Positions 1-8,891 are shown, numbered from the stretch's first letter. The stretch is 37,785 nt of DNA from Desulfurococcales archaeon (GCA_009903825.1 WYEN01000103.1:1-37785), one strand, 5' to 3'. The notes: generated from the sequence alone by a model not told the origin. A program made the numbers and translations.

Positions 1-885
1 CTCTCCACTGGCATCTCCCCATATAACTTTTTCGAGGCTTCTATCAAATATCGTCATTCTAAATATCCATTTGTTAACATTATTAGCATCGTATGTAGCT
101 ATGAAATATTGTGTCTGAGCATTCGGATCTAGATATAAGATCAAGAGAGGAACCTTATCTCTAAGAGTTGATGGAATAGATGGATCGCTTGAGTCAAAAA
201 GTTTCTGTCCTAATGCAAGTCTTGTGAAATATACAAATCCTCCGTCGCCAACACAACAATTGCAGTCTCCAGGGCTTTGACACGGATTAGGAAGACCTTG
301 AAAAGATATGTCGCATGAGCTGAATGAAAAGTTTGATCCTTCTTTTCTTTCGATAACAAACTTTTTTATCATGGGAAATCTGTCGATAGACAACATATGA
401 ATCTCAGATCTTGGCATAGGAGACACAAAGATTTCTGGGTCATATGTCACTGATGCACCGAAGGCCAGAATAGAGATATTCTCATCAGGATCATACGTTG
501 AGAACTGTATAATGATGGCTGGCCTCCAGAATTTTCCGTTAGATCTGTAGAAATCAAGCCATTTAGAGACTATCTTCATCATCTCTCTGGCAGTAAGCTT
601 GATCATGAAATTATCAGGTCCTGCTTTGGTCTTCAATACCTCAAAGATCCCCTCAGGAGCCACTGCCCAAATCTCGACATAATATGAGACTCGTCTAATA
701 GATGATAAAGATCTGTTGAAAACCTCAACAGGACTTGGGAGAGAGATTATTATAGAGTTTTTATCAATAATTAATGAATATACCACAGCTGAAACCAGTG
801 GATTAGTTAATATTATCAAAAGACTAGTTAGACTAAATAGATAAAGAATAGACTTAATATTTCTAAAGATCAATAGTCTCACCAT
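1..885 (-). CDS. Secreted hypothetical protein (3' end outside window)
   Basis: An open frame runs from ATG at 885 to the left edge with no stop (295 codons seen). A GTG codon directly follows the ATG, so either could start translation. Residues 11-34 form a hydrophobic segment typical of an archaeal signal peptide or N-terminal anchor, so the rest is probably extracellular. There are no other obvious membrane segments in the visible part. Five cysteines cluster at residues 191, 202, 208, 210 and 211, including a C-x-C-C group, which suggests disulfides or metal binding outside the cell. I do not recognise the family. The gene reads away from the omega-RNA-like island and has its own TATA-like box at about 903-911, so it is probably not in an operon with the ABC genes upstream. 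Confidence 0.75.
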   Translation of the reverse strand, partial: MVRLLIFRNIKSILYLFSLTSLLIILTNPLVSAVVYSLIIDKNSIIISLPSPVEVFNRSLSSIRRVSYYVEIWAVAPEGIFEVLKTKAGPDNFMIKLTAREMMKIVSKWLDFYRSNGKFWRPAIIIQFSTYDPDENISILAFGASVTYDPEIFVSPMPRSEIHMLSIDRFPMIKKFVIERKEGSNFSFSSCDISFQGLPNPCQSPGDCNCCVGDGGFVYFTRLALGQKLFDSSDPSIPSTLRDKVPLLILYLDPNAQTQYFIATYDANNVNKWIFRMTIFDRSLEKVIWGDASGE

Positions 886-902
886 ATATATATACCGAAA
901 CC

Positions 903-913
903 TATAAATTTTA
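903..913 (-). promoter_or_regulatory. TATA-like box of the secreted-protein gene
   Basis: On the minus strand an AATTTATAGG-like stretch lies about 20-26 bases upstream of the ATG at 885. This spacing fits an archaeal TATA box driving a leaderless or nearly leaderless transcript. Confidence 0.35.
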
Positions 914-980
914 TTAATAATATAGGATAGATTGATAGATCGTATCTCGTGTCTCAAGTCAAATGTTTATATATGATCAG

Positions 981-1267
981 AGGTGGACACCTATGTTTTC
1001 ACAACCTCCTCAGATGAAAGCATCGCTTTTCAGGGCGGGGTATATTTTATAAGTTTTTTAATGAAAATGTTTATGGTCGTGATGAGATGTATTATTTTGA
1101 GGGTTTAGAGACAGTCATCAGCTGGACATCTCGATGACCCTAGGGGGGAGGCCCCGACGTCTGCCTCCAACCCGATGATTATTATGATGAAAAAATTAAT
1201 CCCTCACCAGAGGGCTAACACCCTAGACCCAGAGATTCGAAACCTCGCCCTTTAGGGCGGGGAGGGG
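981..1267 (+). mobile_element. Possible decayed or non-autonomous IS200/IS605-type element
   Basis: This stretch stands out as GC-rich in an AT-rich intergenic region. It starts with a small dyad at 981-992 (AGGTG-GA-CACCT). It contains two copies of the word CAGGGCGGGG or AGGGCGGGG, at 1031-1040 and 1254-1262. It ends in a hairpin of the kind found at the right ends of IS200/IS605 elements. No TnpA or TnpB frame survives, although one reading frame at 1147-1179 gives a short GEAPTSASNP-like tail reminiscent of TnpB C-termini. The element boundaries are not certain. It could instead be a host ncRNA gene. Confidence 0.35.
1073..1267 (+). ncRNA. Omega-RNA-like structured RNA
   Basis: Four successive hairpins can be drawn on the plus strand: GTCATC/GATGAC (1114-1119 with 1133-1138), GGAGGC/GCCTCC (1147-1152 with 1163-1168), CCCT/AGGG (1201-1204 with 1211-1214), and a terminal CCTCGCCC/GGGCGGGG stem with a TTTA loop (1243-1250 with 1255-1262). 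A TATA-like TATATTTTATAAG at 1041-1053 predicts a start near 1070-1078. The last hairpin, preceded by GAAACC and followed by GGAGGGG, resembles the 3' scaffold of TnpB guide RNAs (omega-RNA). In those RNAs the guide would begin immediately downstream, here about 1265-1285. The link to TnpB is inference; the secondary structure is seen directly. Confidence 0.45.
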
Positions 1268-1305
1268 TCATACACTATTTTTACACAAATTATCTTCAAA
1301 ACATT

Positions 1306-2553
1306 CTACTCGTATCTTAGAGCTCTCACAGGATCCATTTTAGAGGCTCTCCACGCTGGGTAGAGACTTGAGATCACACTGACTGTAGGGGCTAGAGCAA
1401 ATGCTACTAGCATCATCACAGGATTTATATATGGAGTATATGAGAAGGCAACTCCTCCTCCAAAACCTCTTCCGGCTGTATACATGGGAGCTCTGAATCC
1501 TCTTAATAATGATCCTCCTAATATATTAGGCAACATATATGAAACTGCTACTCCTATTATTACTCCTAAGACTCCTCCTACAAGTCCTATTATAAATCCT
1601 TCAAACAGTATCTGCATAAGTATATGTCTATCTTTAAATCCTAAGGCTTTTAAAGTTCCTATCTCTCTTGTCCTCTCAGTGACTGTGACGATCATCATGT
1701 TTAATACTCCTAACGATGCTGTTGCCAGAGATATTGCTGCGATACCTCCTAATAAGATTGACAGCTGTATCACAATGTTCTGTGTTGTCTGAATAATCTG
1801 TGTTGGAGAAGTCACTGATGCTGTAGACCCGTAGATATTTCTTAAAGTCTCTGAGACCATGTCTAAATATGAAGGATCTGACACTTTAATTATCAACATA
1901 TCATACCATGTTCTTCTAAGCATCTTACTGGCAGCCTGAAGAGATATAAAAATGCTTGTGTCAGGAGATATGAGAAACATAGATCCATAGCTGTCTAAAA
2001 CACCTGAGACTATCAATGATGCTGTTGCTGATGATGTTGAGAAAAAGCCTCCTCTTGTTGCAACAAGGATCATCTGACCTGGAATTATCATTGGAGTATC
2101 AGAGCTGTTAGAATAAGCAAGTTGATAACCTACTAGCGCCATAGGCGCCGACGAATCTTGATAAATCTCTCCATTAATCACTTTTATATCTCCGAGAAGC
2201 TTCTCAAGATCCTCAATATTTATGCCGTATATAGTGGCGCTCACAATGTTGCCTCCTATATTTACTGAAGCCTCAGATCTTATGATAGGTATGACGTCTC
2301 TGACACCATCTAAAGATCTTATTAGAGCCACATCTGTGTCTGTAAGTCTTCTATTGAATACATTAAATATTAAAGTGTCTGGACCGAGCTTCTGCAATGA
2401 TGATACAATACTTTTTCCAATACCCTCAGTTTGTGCTGTGAGAGCTACTATCGCCGCCACACCAATTATGACGCTTAGTATAAGAAGTGATGTCCTAAGC
2501 TTATGGGTCCATAACGCCTTATATGCTAAAATAATCATGTCTTTAGCTCTCAT
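1306..2553 (-). CDS. FtsX/MacB-type ABC transporter permease
   Basis: This 415-aa protein has the MacB/LolC fold: one N-terminal membrane helix (about 21-42), an extracellular MacB-core domain (about 43-255), then three helices (about 262-290, 313-342 and 378-400). Diagnostic motifs are TERTREIGTLKALGF at about 292-306 and YPAWRASKMDPVRAL at about 398-412, both typical of the FtsX permease module. Its start overlaps the stop of the surface-protein gene by 4 bases, and the ATPase gene lies just upstream in the same operon. In this transporter class the permease couples ATP hydrolysis to movement of an extracytoplasmic domain rather than to a classical pore. The substrate is unknown. The surface-protein partner suggests handling of cell-surface or exported material. 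Confidence 0.9.
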   Translation of the reverse strand: MRAKDMIILAYKALWTHKLRTSLLILSVIIGVAAIVALTAQTEGIGKSIVSSLQKLGPDTLIFNVFNRRLTDTDVALIRSLDGVRDVIPIIRSEASVNIGGNIVSATIYGINIEDLEKLLGDIKVINGEIYQDSSAPMALVGYQLAYSNSSDTPMIIPGQMILVATRGGFFSTSSATASLIVSGVLDSYGSMFLISPDTSIFISLQAASKMLRRTWYDMLIIKVSDPSYLDMVSETLRNIYGSTASVTSPTQIIQTTQNIVIQLSILLGGIAAISLATASLGVLNMMIVTVTERTREIGTLKALGFKDRHILMQILFEGFIIGLVGGVLGVIIGVAVSYMLPNILGGSLLRGFRAPMYTAGRGFGGGVAFSYTPYINPVMMLVAFALAPTVSVISSLYPAWRASKMDPVRALRYE

Positions 2554-5500
2554 CTTTTTCTCCTCCTATAGAAAATGTATAATGCTACTATCACTATAAC
2601 TATGGCGACAGCTGATGCTATTGATATGATAGATGATGACAATATCGTGAGGATGCTTGTGTGAGTTTCTGTGCGAGTTGTCGTGGAGATATTTATCGTA
2701 AGTGGTATAGTTATTGACGATATATAGCTTTTCCCAATATTATCACTATATGAGATCATGATCACGATCTGTGTCATAGGCATCTCAAGAGGAGAAATGA
2801 ATCCTCTTGATATATTAGATGTGAAAGGCGGAGTGAAATTGAATGTCCTGGTGAAGGTTCTTGTGAAATTGAAACGTTGTGTGAAAGTAGTTATATTAGT
2901 CATATTGACGAGATTAGCAAGCTCATTTGAAGCTCTGAAACTAAAGCTTATCGTAGTTGAGGCACCTTTAGACATGTCTCCTACAAAGATCTGTTGGCCC
3001 ATTATAGGAGTGTATAGTCTGCTCTCTCTGACACTTACAGAGACGTTATACGCAGTTCCCGCGCCTACGTTTGATAATGATAATGTAACTGAGAACATCC
3101 CTCCAGGTGTTATTGTCTGAGGCATGACGGTGTAGCTGGTCACCACGACATTAGGCGGCATAGCTATTAGAAATACGAAATTCTTAGATACTGTAGAGAT
3201 AGCTACTCCATCAAAATATGTTGCTGAAACTGATAATGATATTGTATTAGATGACACGCTGGAGGGCAGATATATTGGCACACTAACTTCTACAAAACTT
3301 TCGGGTCTTATATCATCTATTGTGTAAACATCTGAAGACATTAAAATAATGTTGCCACTGCTGGGCGGAGAGATCGTTAGGACAAGACCTGTCACATCAT
3401 ATTGATTAGGATTGATAATTCTCAGACTGATATTGTTCACAGATCCTGCTATAAGAACATTTGATGAAGAAATAATCTGGATCTGTTGTCTTGATATGTC
3501 AGGGATCACGTTGATAGATAATGTGCATGTGTCAGTTAAAATATTGTTTGTATAAGGATTCAGATAAGTGATCGATATGCTTAAACCTATGATCTGTCTG
3601 GTGTTGACAGGACCTGTGTAAACATTTAATGCTATAGATCTGGTCTCGTTAGGCTGAATAGCTCCTATAAGCCATCTCCCGTCGAAACCTATGAATGATA
3701 TGCCTCCAGCAGATGATATTGTGACAAACACGTTGTCAAATCTTATCGGTGCTATATTGACTATCGATATATTGATCTTTGAGACTCTTCCTCCAACTAT
3801 TATATACGGGTCTATAGATATTTTGAAATTAGGTATATTAGTGGGAGACACTATAAGTCCTATACTTCTAGTCTCGCTTCTGAGAGCGCCTCCCACATCT
3901 AAATAATTTAATGTTGCAACAATTGAGACAGTAGTCTGTGTCTGAGATGTTATTAAAGTTATAACAAGCCTCTTACTCTCGTTAGGCAAAAGATCTCCTA
4001 CAAACCATTTTCCATCAAAATTCTCAGACAACGCGCCTTGTATATTGAATGACACAACAATATTATACACAGGATCCTCCCCTATATTTGATATGTTGAT
4101 GCTAACATTATTTTCTCCAGGGAATAACGTCGTTGGATATATAGATAATGTAAGCATAGGAGAGCTCTGGCTCACGAAAAACCAATAGACCCAGCTTCTG
4201 GTCTGAGAAGATCCTGCAGCATCAGTGTAAGAGACTGATATAGTCAGCTGAGCTGTTGTAGAAATCGTTGATGACACAAAAACTTTTATATATAAAGTCT
4301 TGACCTCTCTAGGAGCAAGATCTCCTACATACCATGTTCCGCTGAAGTTTACAAAGACAAGCTGTGGAGATGTCGCGCTCAACATAACATTTCTAATACT
4401 CCCAAGATCATTGTTTAAAAGGCTTAACTCTATGATATTAAAACCGTATCTCAGGTTTTGAGGACTAATCTTAAGAGTGATCACATCTCCTCTAGATACG
4501 ACGTCTAGACTTAACATCTTAGTCTCGGTCCTGAAGACTCCCGAGGGATCTATATATGATATAGTTATTGTCGCCAAAATCTTTCCTACAAGTGATTGAG
4601 GCGTCATAATAGAGACGTTAAGAGATCTTGACTCTCTGACATTAAGATCTCCTACACGCCACACACCTTCTAATCCTTTCACAATCACATATTGAGAGAA
4701 TGATATGCTTAACGCCACTGAATAGATAGGTGCAGATCCCGTGTTCATCACGTTTATACTTACATTATTGACAGCCCCTGATATTAATATGTTAGGAGTT
4801 ATGTCTACAGATATAGAGAGATTAGGCTGTAGAATCGTTAGTAAAATAGCTGTTGAGAAAGTTCTTATAATATTATACTGGTCTATATAAGTGACTGTGG
4901 CATAGATCTGCATTAATGTTCTGTCAGATGATAATCCCAGAGGCATTAGTACAAGTGTTGTATTAACACTTTCTCCAGGCTCTAAATAGTTTATAAGCCA
5001 TTGCGAAGATCCGTTTATCAACGTCAGCTGTTGAGGTATGTTAAACGATATTTTTATATTATTGACAGTTGAAGAGCCCGTGTTAATAGCTGAGATCGTT
5101 ATATTATTGATCATGCCGGCAAACAATGTCCTGGGATATGCTGTTAACATGATCTGAGGAGTCGATGGCCTGTCAACAACGATAGTATAGACAGTCAATG
5201 ACTTGGTCTCTGAGAGACCACACTCATCTATATAATTGATAACGAGATTAATCGGTATCATATTGCCTACAGCCGAGAATGGCGCATAGAGAGAGACGTT
5301 TATGAGAGAGCTGTTTTGAGCCGAAAGATCTCCTATAAAGATCTTGTTGCTATAGATCAATAGTTGTTGTGATGATATGCTTACTGAGACGCCATAAGCA
5401 GCTCCAGATCCGTTGTTGATTAATTGTATAGATAAGTTGTTGTCTCCTGAATAAATATAGTACAGATTATTCTGAACCTCGATGTCTGCTATATTTCTTA

Positions 5501-5963
5501 AAGATATGTTAAGATATAAATCACTGATCAATATACTTGTATTGCTATAATTATATATCTGAAGTTCCGCAGAATATTCCCCAGGTGTTAGAGAAGGATC
5601 TATGTCTATCCAATATGTTAATGTGATTATATCTCCTTTTGATATAAGTCTATTATATATCGTCTGAGCTGTAGATGTTTTTGAGAGACTATCTTCAAAT
5701 CCTGCTGGAAGATATAATAATGCTAATATTCCAGGCACAGGATCGTTTCCATTATATTTAAGACTGATTGTGAGCATCTGATCTTTTGATCCTGGTCCTA
5801 CACATGATGGTATTGATAAGCTTCCCCATGAAACTCCCGACACTACAAAGCCTGAGGCCTCAGATCTTACAATGATGATGTTAGGAATATACTCGAGAGA
5901 ACCTATTAATAATGATATAATCAATAGTATTGAAAAGATTTTTTGAAAAGATCTTTGAATCAT
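2550..5963 (-). CDS. Large surface protein with about nine CARDB/S-layer-like repeats
   Basis: This 1137-aa protein has a signal peptide (about 8-30), a long extracellular array and a C-terminal membrane anchor (about 1108-1131) followed by YRRRKR. The array consists of roughly 105-residue beta-sandwich units beginning near residues 45 (divergent), 158, 268, 380, 493, 602, 711, 825 and 938. Most share a W/I-x-x-GDL-x-P-x-E core and a downstream SY/TY-x-D strand. Such COG1361/CARDB-like proteins are commonly paired with MacB-type transporters in archaea. Possible N-glycosylation sites (N-x-S/T) are very frequent. The last unit carries a low-complexity insert at about 1013-1056 with repeated FNFT/TFT words. 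The gene overlaps both neighbours by 4 bases. It probably projects from the cell as the extracytoplasmic partner of the transporter, but its ligand cannot be deduced. Confidence 0.85.
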   Translation of the reverse strand: MIQRSFQKIFSILLIISLLIGSLEYIPNIIIVRSEASGFVVSGVSWGSLSIPSCVGPGSKDQMLTISLKYNGNDPVPGILALLYLPAGFEDSLSKTSTAQTIYNRLISKGDIITLTYWIDIDPSLTPGEYSAELQIYNYSNTSILISDLYLNISLRNIADIEVQNNLYYIYSGDNNLSIQLINNGSGAAYGVSVSISSQQLLIYSNKIFIGDLSAQNSSLINVSLYAPFSAVGNMIPINLVINYIDECGLSETKSLTVYTIVVDRPSTPQIMLTAYPRTLFAGMINNITISAINTGSSTVNNIKISFNIPQQLTLINGSSQWLINYLEPGESVNTTLVLMPLGLSSDRTLMQIYATVTYIDQYNIIRTFSTAILLTILQPNLSISVDITPNILISGAVNNVSINVMNTGSAPIYSVALSISFSQYVIVKGLEGVWRVGDLNVRESRSLNVSIMTPQSLVGKILATITISYIDPSGVFRTETKMLSLDVVSRGDVITLKISPQNLRYGFNIIELSLLNNDLGSIRNVMLSATSPQLVFVNFSGTWYVGDLAPREVKTLYIKVFVSSTISTTAQLTISVSYTDAAGSSQTRSWVYWFFVSQSSPMLTLSIYPTTLFPGENNVSINISNIGEDPVYNIVVSFNIQGALSENFDGKWFVGDLLPNESKRLVITLITSQTQTTVSIVATLNYLDVGGALRSETRSIGLIVSPTNIPNFKISIDPYIIVGGRVSKINISIVNIAPIRFDNVFVTISSAGGISFIGFDGRWLIGAIQPNETRSIALNVYTGPVNTRQIIGLSISITYLNPYTNNILTDTCTLSINVIPDISRQQIQIISSSNVLIAGSVNNISLRIINPNQYDVTGLVLTISPPSSGNIILMSSDVYTIDDIRPESFVEVSVPIYLPSSVSSNTISLSVSATYFDGVAISTVSKNFVFLIAMPPNVVVTSYTVMPQTITPGGMFSVTLSLSNVGAGTAYNVSVSVRESRLYTPIMGQQIFVGDMSKGASTTISFSFRASNELANLVNMTNITTFTQRFNFTRTFTRTFNFTPPFTSNISRGFISPLEMPMTQIVIMISYSDNIGKSYISSITIPLTINISTTTRTETHTSILTILSSSIISIASAVAIVIVIVALYIFYRRRKR

Positions 5964-6649
5964 CTTTTTATCACCTCTACAATCTGTCCATCTCTAAGTC
6001 TGACAACTCTATCAGCATAACTAGTCAGCTCTTGATTATGAGTGACCATGACAATAGTCTTTCCCTCGTCTCTAAGTTTTCTGAAGATTCTCATCACAAC
6101 ATGTGCATTAGAAGAGTCTAGATTTCCTGTGGGCTCATCAGCCAGAATAACGTCAGGATCATTAGCCAGAGCTCTTGCAATAGCAACTCTCTGCTGCTCT
6201 CCACTGCTGATCTCAATAGGTCTTTTATAAAAGACTTCCTCGGGAAGAAGTTCTCCTAAGATTTTCAAAGCTTTCTCTCTCCTAATCTTCGGAGGAACTC
6301 CTAAAACCATCATAGGTATCTCAACATTCTCAACAACTGTAAGATGATTCAATAGATTAAATGATTGAAATACAAAACCAATCTTCTTATTTCTAAACTC
6401 TGCAAGCTGATCTGGAGAAAGCTTGTTTAGACTGATCTTTTCAAATAATATCTCTCCTTTAGTCGGTCTGTCAAGTGCGCCTAGAAGATTTAGAAGAGTA
6501 GTCTTTCCCGATCCTGAGGGTCCTATTATGCTTAGAAACTCTCCTTTATAAATATCTAACGAGACACCTCTTAGAGCAGGAGATTCCAGCTTTCCAATTC
6601 TATAGATCTTCCATACATCAAGAAGTCTTATCAAAGGTTCATCAGACAT
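5960..6649 (-). CDS. ABC transporter ATPase, LolD/MacB type
   Basis: This 229-aa ATPase is full length for the LolD/MacB group. It has Walker A GPSGSGKT (43-50), Q-loop Q95, a signature SSGEQQR (148-154, a variant of LSGGQ), Walker B VILADE (167-172), a D-loop NLD (176-178) and switch histidine H204. It begins at ATG 6649, with GGTG about six bases upstream and a TATA box at 6686-6700, and it is the first gene of the three-gene cassette. It should form a cytoplasmic dimer energising the FtsX permease encoded two genes downstream. Only one permease gene is present, so a homodimeric MacB-like arrangement is likely. Confidence 0.93.
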   Translation of the reverse strand: MSDEPLIRLLDVWKIYRIGKLESPALRGVSLDIYKGEFLSIIGPSGSGKTTLLNLLGALDRPTKGEILFEKISLNKLSPDQLAEFRNKKIGFVFQSFNLLNHLTVVENVEIPMMVLGVPPKIRREKALKILGELLPEEVFYKRPIEISSGEQQRVAIARALANDPDVILADEPTGNLDSSNAHVVMRIFRKLRDEGKTIVMVTHNQELTSYADRVVRLRDGQIVEVIKR

Positions 6650-6685
6650 TTAGACACCATATCAATATCGAATTAAAAGATCCTT

Positions 6686-6700
6686 GTTTATAAATATAAC
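6686..6700 (-). promoter_or_regulatory. Promoter of the ABC cassette
   Basis: The minus strand reads GTTATATTTATAAAC. A start about 25 bases downstream would give a leader of roughly 15-20 nt containing the GGTG ribosome-binding site before ATG 6649. Confidence 0.45.
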
Positions 6701-6776
6701 TCACTTAATGTGAAGTAACATGTTCAGCTGAAGCCTCATATAGTGATACACTTAATCTTATAGAGGCTCTGTTTAT

Positions 6777-6911
6777 GTGATTAAGGTTGTTATCAATTAC
6801 TTTAGTAAGAATTATAGATCTGATGATGCTGTTGCTGTATCTAATTCTATTCATAATCTAGCTGAAGCCTTAATTCTGATCAAAGATTTCCCGAGATTAA
6901 AGAAAAATTAA
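6777..6911 (+). CDS. Possible 44-aa ORF or gene remnant
   Basis: A GTG-started frame of 44 codons lies in the 489-bp gap between the ABC cassette and the oxidoreductase gene. The predicted peptide is mixed in composition, with VAVSNSIHNLAEALILIK in its second half, and looks more like protein than random AT-rich sequence. A preceding frame (about 6709-6780) also reads as a short helical peptide and stops at TGA, so this may be a decayed gene with a frameshift. No family is recognised and no clear ribosome-binding site is seen. Apart from this and the flanking promoters I see nothing else in the gap. Confidence 0.2.
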   Translation: MIKVVINYFSKNYRSDDAVAVSNSIHNLAEALILIKDFPRLKKN

Positions 6912-7109
6912 GATATAAAGAAATATTTTAGACTAAAAGCGTTTTACGTATCTTCTTTTTCAATAATAATCTGATCTAGCATTATTCTGCGATCTATATT
7001 ATTTATAAACCATCACGAAGCCTTTGATCTATTAGTTCATTAATGTTTTCATAATATGGAGACAGACATTAACCCATGTATTGTTAAGATAAAAATCTTT
7101 TTTATATCG

Positions 7110-7119
7110 GTTTATATAA
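7110..7119 (+). promoter_or_regulatory. TATA box of the oxidoreductase gene (leaderless)
   Basis: GTTTATATAAG centred about 24 bases before the TTG start at 7139 matches an archaeal TATA box for a leaderless mRNA. It supports the unusual TTG start. Confidence 0.5.
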
Positions 7120-7138
7120 GTATCTTCGGCTGAGAAAT

Positions 7139-8152
7139 TTGAGTAGAAAGATCCGTGTTGTCATATATGGTCTAGGCCCCATAGGCTCTTTAATAACCAA
7201 ATACATGGTTAAAAAAGGTTTCTTCGAGATATTAGGAGGAGTTGATATAGATCCTTCTAAGATTGGTAGAGATGTCGGTGAGGTTGCAGGACTTGAAACT
7301 CGTCTAGATGCTAAGGTTGTAAGTGATAAAGATGCTGAAAGATTTCTTAAAGAGGTTAAGCCTGATGTTGTTGTTCAATCCACAGGAACTTATTTAGACA
7401 AGATCTATCCTCAGATCGTCAAGGCTGTGACAGCCGGCTCCAACGTTATATCCACCTCAGAGACTTTGGTTTATCCATGGTATAGATATCCTGAGCTCTC
7501 GATCTTACTTGATAATCTTGCTAAAAGATATGGAGTAAGGATCCTTGGCACAGGCGTCAACCCAGGCTTTATATTCGACACACTGCCAGCATTATTAACT
7601 TCTGTACATGCTGAGGTCAGACGAATATCAATGGTGAGATCTATGGATGCCTCTAAGAGGAGATACTCATTCCAGAAGAAATACGGCCTTTCACTAGCTC
7701 CTGAAGAGTTTATAGAAGGCATGAAAAAAGGAGAATATACTGCTCACGTAGGCTATGCAGAGTCTATTCTTCTACTAGGTGAGATGTTAGGCATAGAGAT
7801 CACGAGAGTAGAAGAGGGTCAGGAGCCTGTTATAGCAGATAGATATATGGAGACACAATACTTCAAGATACAGCCTGGCAGAGTAGCTGGAGTACATGGG
7901 TGGGGGAGAGGATATGTTGGAGACCAACTGTTTATATCAGTAGATCTATATGCGTCAGTAGGTAGAGAAGATTATGATGAGATATTCATCGATGGAGAGC
8001 CCAGCATTAGATGGAGAAACAGTCCGGGAGTACATGGAGACATAGCGACTGCATCAATGATCATAAACTGTATACCTAAGATGCTTAAGGCTTCGCCAGG
8101 ACTTATAACAATGAAAGATCTTATTCTACCGACATTCTCAACAAAAATATGA
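7139..8152 (+). CDS. NAD(P)-dependent oxidoreductase, 2,4-diaminopentanoate dehydrogenase-like
   Basis: This 337-aa protein has an N-terminal Rossmann fold with the dinucleotide loop GLGPIG (11-16) and an acidic residue after beta-2 (GGVDID, about 33-38), which suggests NAD preference. The STGTYLD segment near residues 80-88 and the later GTGVNPGF segment are typical of the dihydrodipicolinate-reductase-like family that includes 2,4-diaminopentanoate dehydrogenase of ornithine fermentation. The exact substrate is uncertain, since archaeal members are annotated only by family. Translation starts at TTG 7139, supported by the TATA box 24 bases upstream. It is monocistronic or loosely linked to the following membrane-protein gene (40 bp away). 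Confidence 0.65.
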   Translation: MSRKIRVVIYGLGPIGSLITKYMVKKGFFEILGGVDIDPSKIGRDVGEVAGLETRLDAKVVSDKDAERFLKEVKPDVVVQSTGTYLDKIYPQIVKAVTAGSNVISTSETLVYPWYRYPELSILLDNLAKRYGVRILGTGVNPGFIFDTLPALLTSVHAEVRRISMVRSMDASKRRYSFQKKYGLSLAPEEFIEGMKKGEYTAHVGYAESILLLGEMLGIEITRVEEGQEPVIADRYMETQYFKIQPGRVAGVHGWGRGYVGDQLFISVDLYASVGREDYDEIFIDGEPSIRWRNSPGVHGDIATASMIINCIPKMLKASPGLITMKDLILPTFSTKI

Positions 8153-8192
8153 TCTTTATTAACTTTATAATCAAATTTTTTCATGATAATAA

Positions 8193-8876
8193 ATGAATAA
8201 CACAATTCTTCTCATAATACTTGCGGGATTAACACAAGGAGTCAACATTCTCACTCTAGGATTTCTATTCATATTATTCTCAATAATACTCACGACAGAG
8301 CTTGACAGAAGAAGACTTGCAACAACTCTAGCATTGTATCTCACATCATTTTTTATAACAAATTTTTTCAGCACAATATTTTTCCTACAGATCTTTCTTT
8401 ACATACCATATGTTCTTCTAATATATATAATAAAGATCCTTAGTGTTCTCATGATGATCATAGGAGCATTAATATTGATATCAAATTTCAGAGAGATCCA
8501 GATCATATCTAGAGCATTATATAGAAATCCTCTGATCAAGACCTTCAGAAAGATCTCTGGCAGAGGATTATTAACATTCTCACCAGTCTTAGGAGCCTTG
8601 ACAGGAATAAGTGGAATCACTTGTCCATGTAGTCTTCCACTTCTTCCGGCAGTTGCCTCATACATAATCTCTAAAGAAATTCATGAGTCAATACACATGG
8701 CCCTTCTATACAGCCTGTCAACATCACTTCCAATGATAATCATTGTGTCAACACTTTCCATCAAAAAGATCTTTAGAAAAATCTATGATCTTATAATGTT
8801 AAATATTTTCAGAATAAAAACACTATTCTCAATACTAATGATCTTTGTGAGCATAATAATATTCTTAACCACATAA
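8193..8876 (+). CDS. CcdA/DsbD-like membrane thiol-reductant carrier
   Basis: This 227-aa protein has about six hydrophobic helices (roughly 5-33, 43-70, 72-98, 128-158, 166-188 and 208-226). The fourth contains GITCPCSLPLLPAV (141-154), the proline/cysteine motif of the second half of CcdA/DsbD transporters, with Cys144 and Cys146. The equivalent first motif (residues 11-24) lacks cysteine, so the usual pair of cysteines, one in each half, is replaced by a C-P-C within one helix. CcdA proteins move electrons from cytoplasmic thioredoxin to extracytoplasmic thiols for cytochrome c assembly or disulfide handling. The family call is good, but an electron-transfer role in this variant is inference. 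A TATA-like sequence at about 8160-8170 suggests a leaderless transcript from ATG 8193. mobB follows 15 bp downstream. Confidence 0.65.
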   Translation: MNNTILLIILAGLTQGVNILTLGFLFILFSIILTTELDRRRLATTLALYLTSFFITNFFSTIFFLQIFLYIPYVLLIYIIKILSVLMMIIGALILISNFREIQIISRALYRNPLIKTFRKISGRGLLTFSPVLGALTGISGITCPCSLPLLPAVASYIISKEIHESIHMALLYSLSTSLPMIIIVSTLSIKKIFRKIYDLIMLNIFRIKTLFSILMIFVSIIIFLTT

Positions 8877-8891
8877 TATATTCAGAGAATA

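Noticed and set aside
1073-1267. tRNA or RNase P RNA in the GC-rich island
   Set aside because: GATTCGAAAC looks like a T-loop, but no cloverleaf can be drawn, and the conserved RNase P core sequences are absent.
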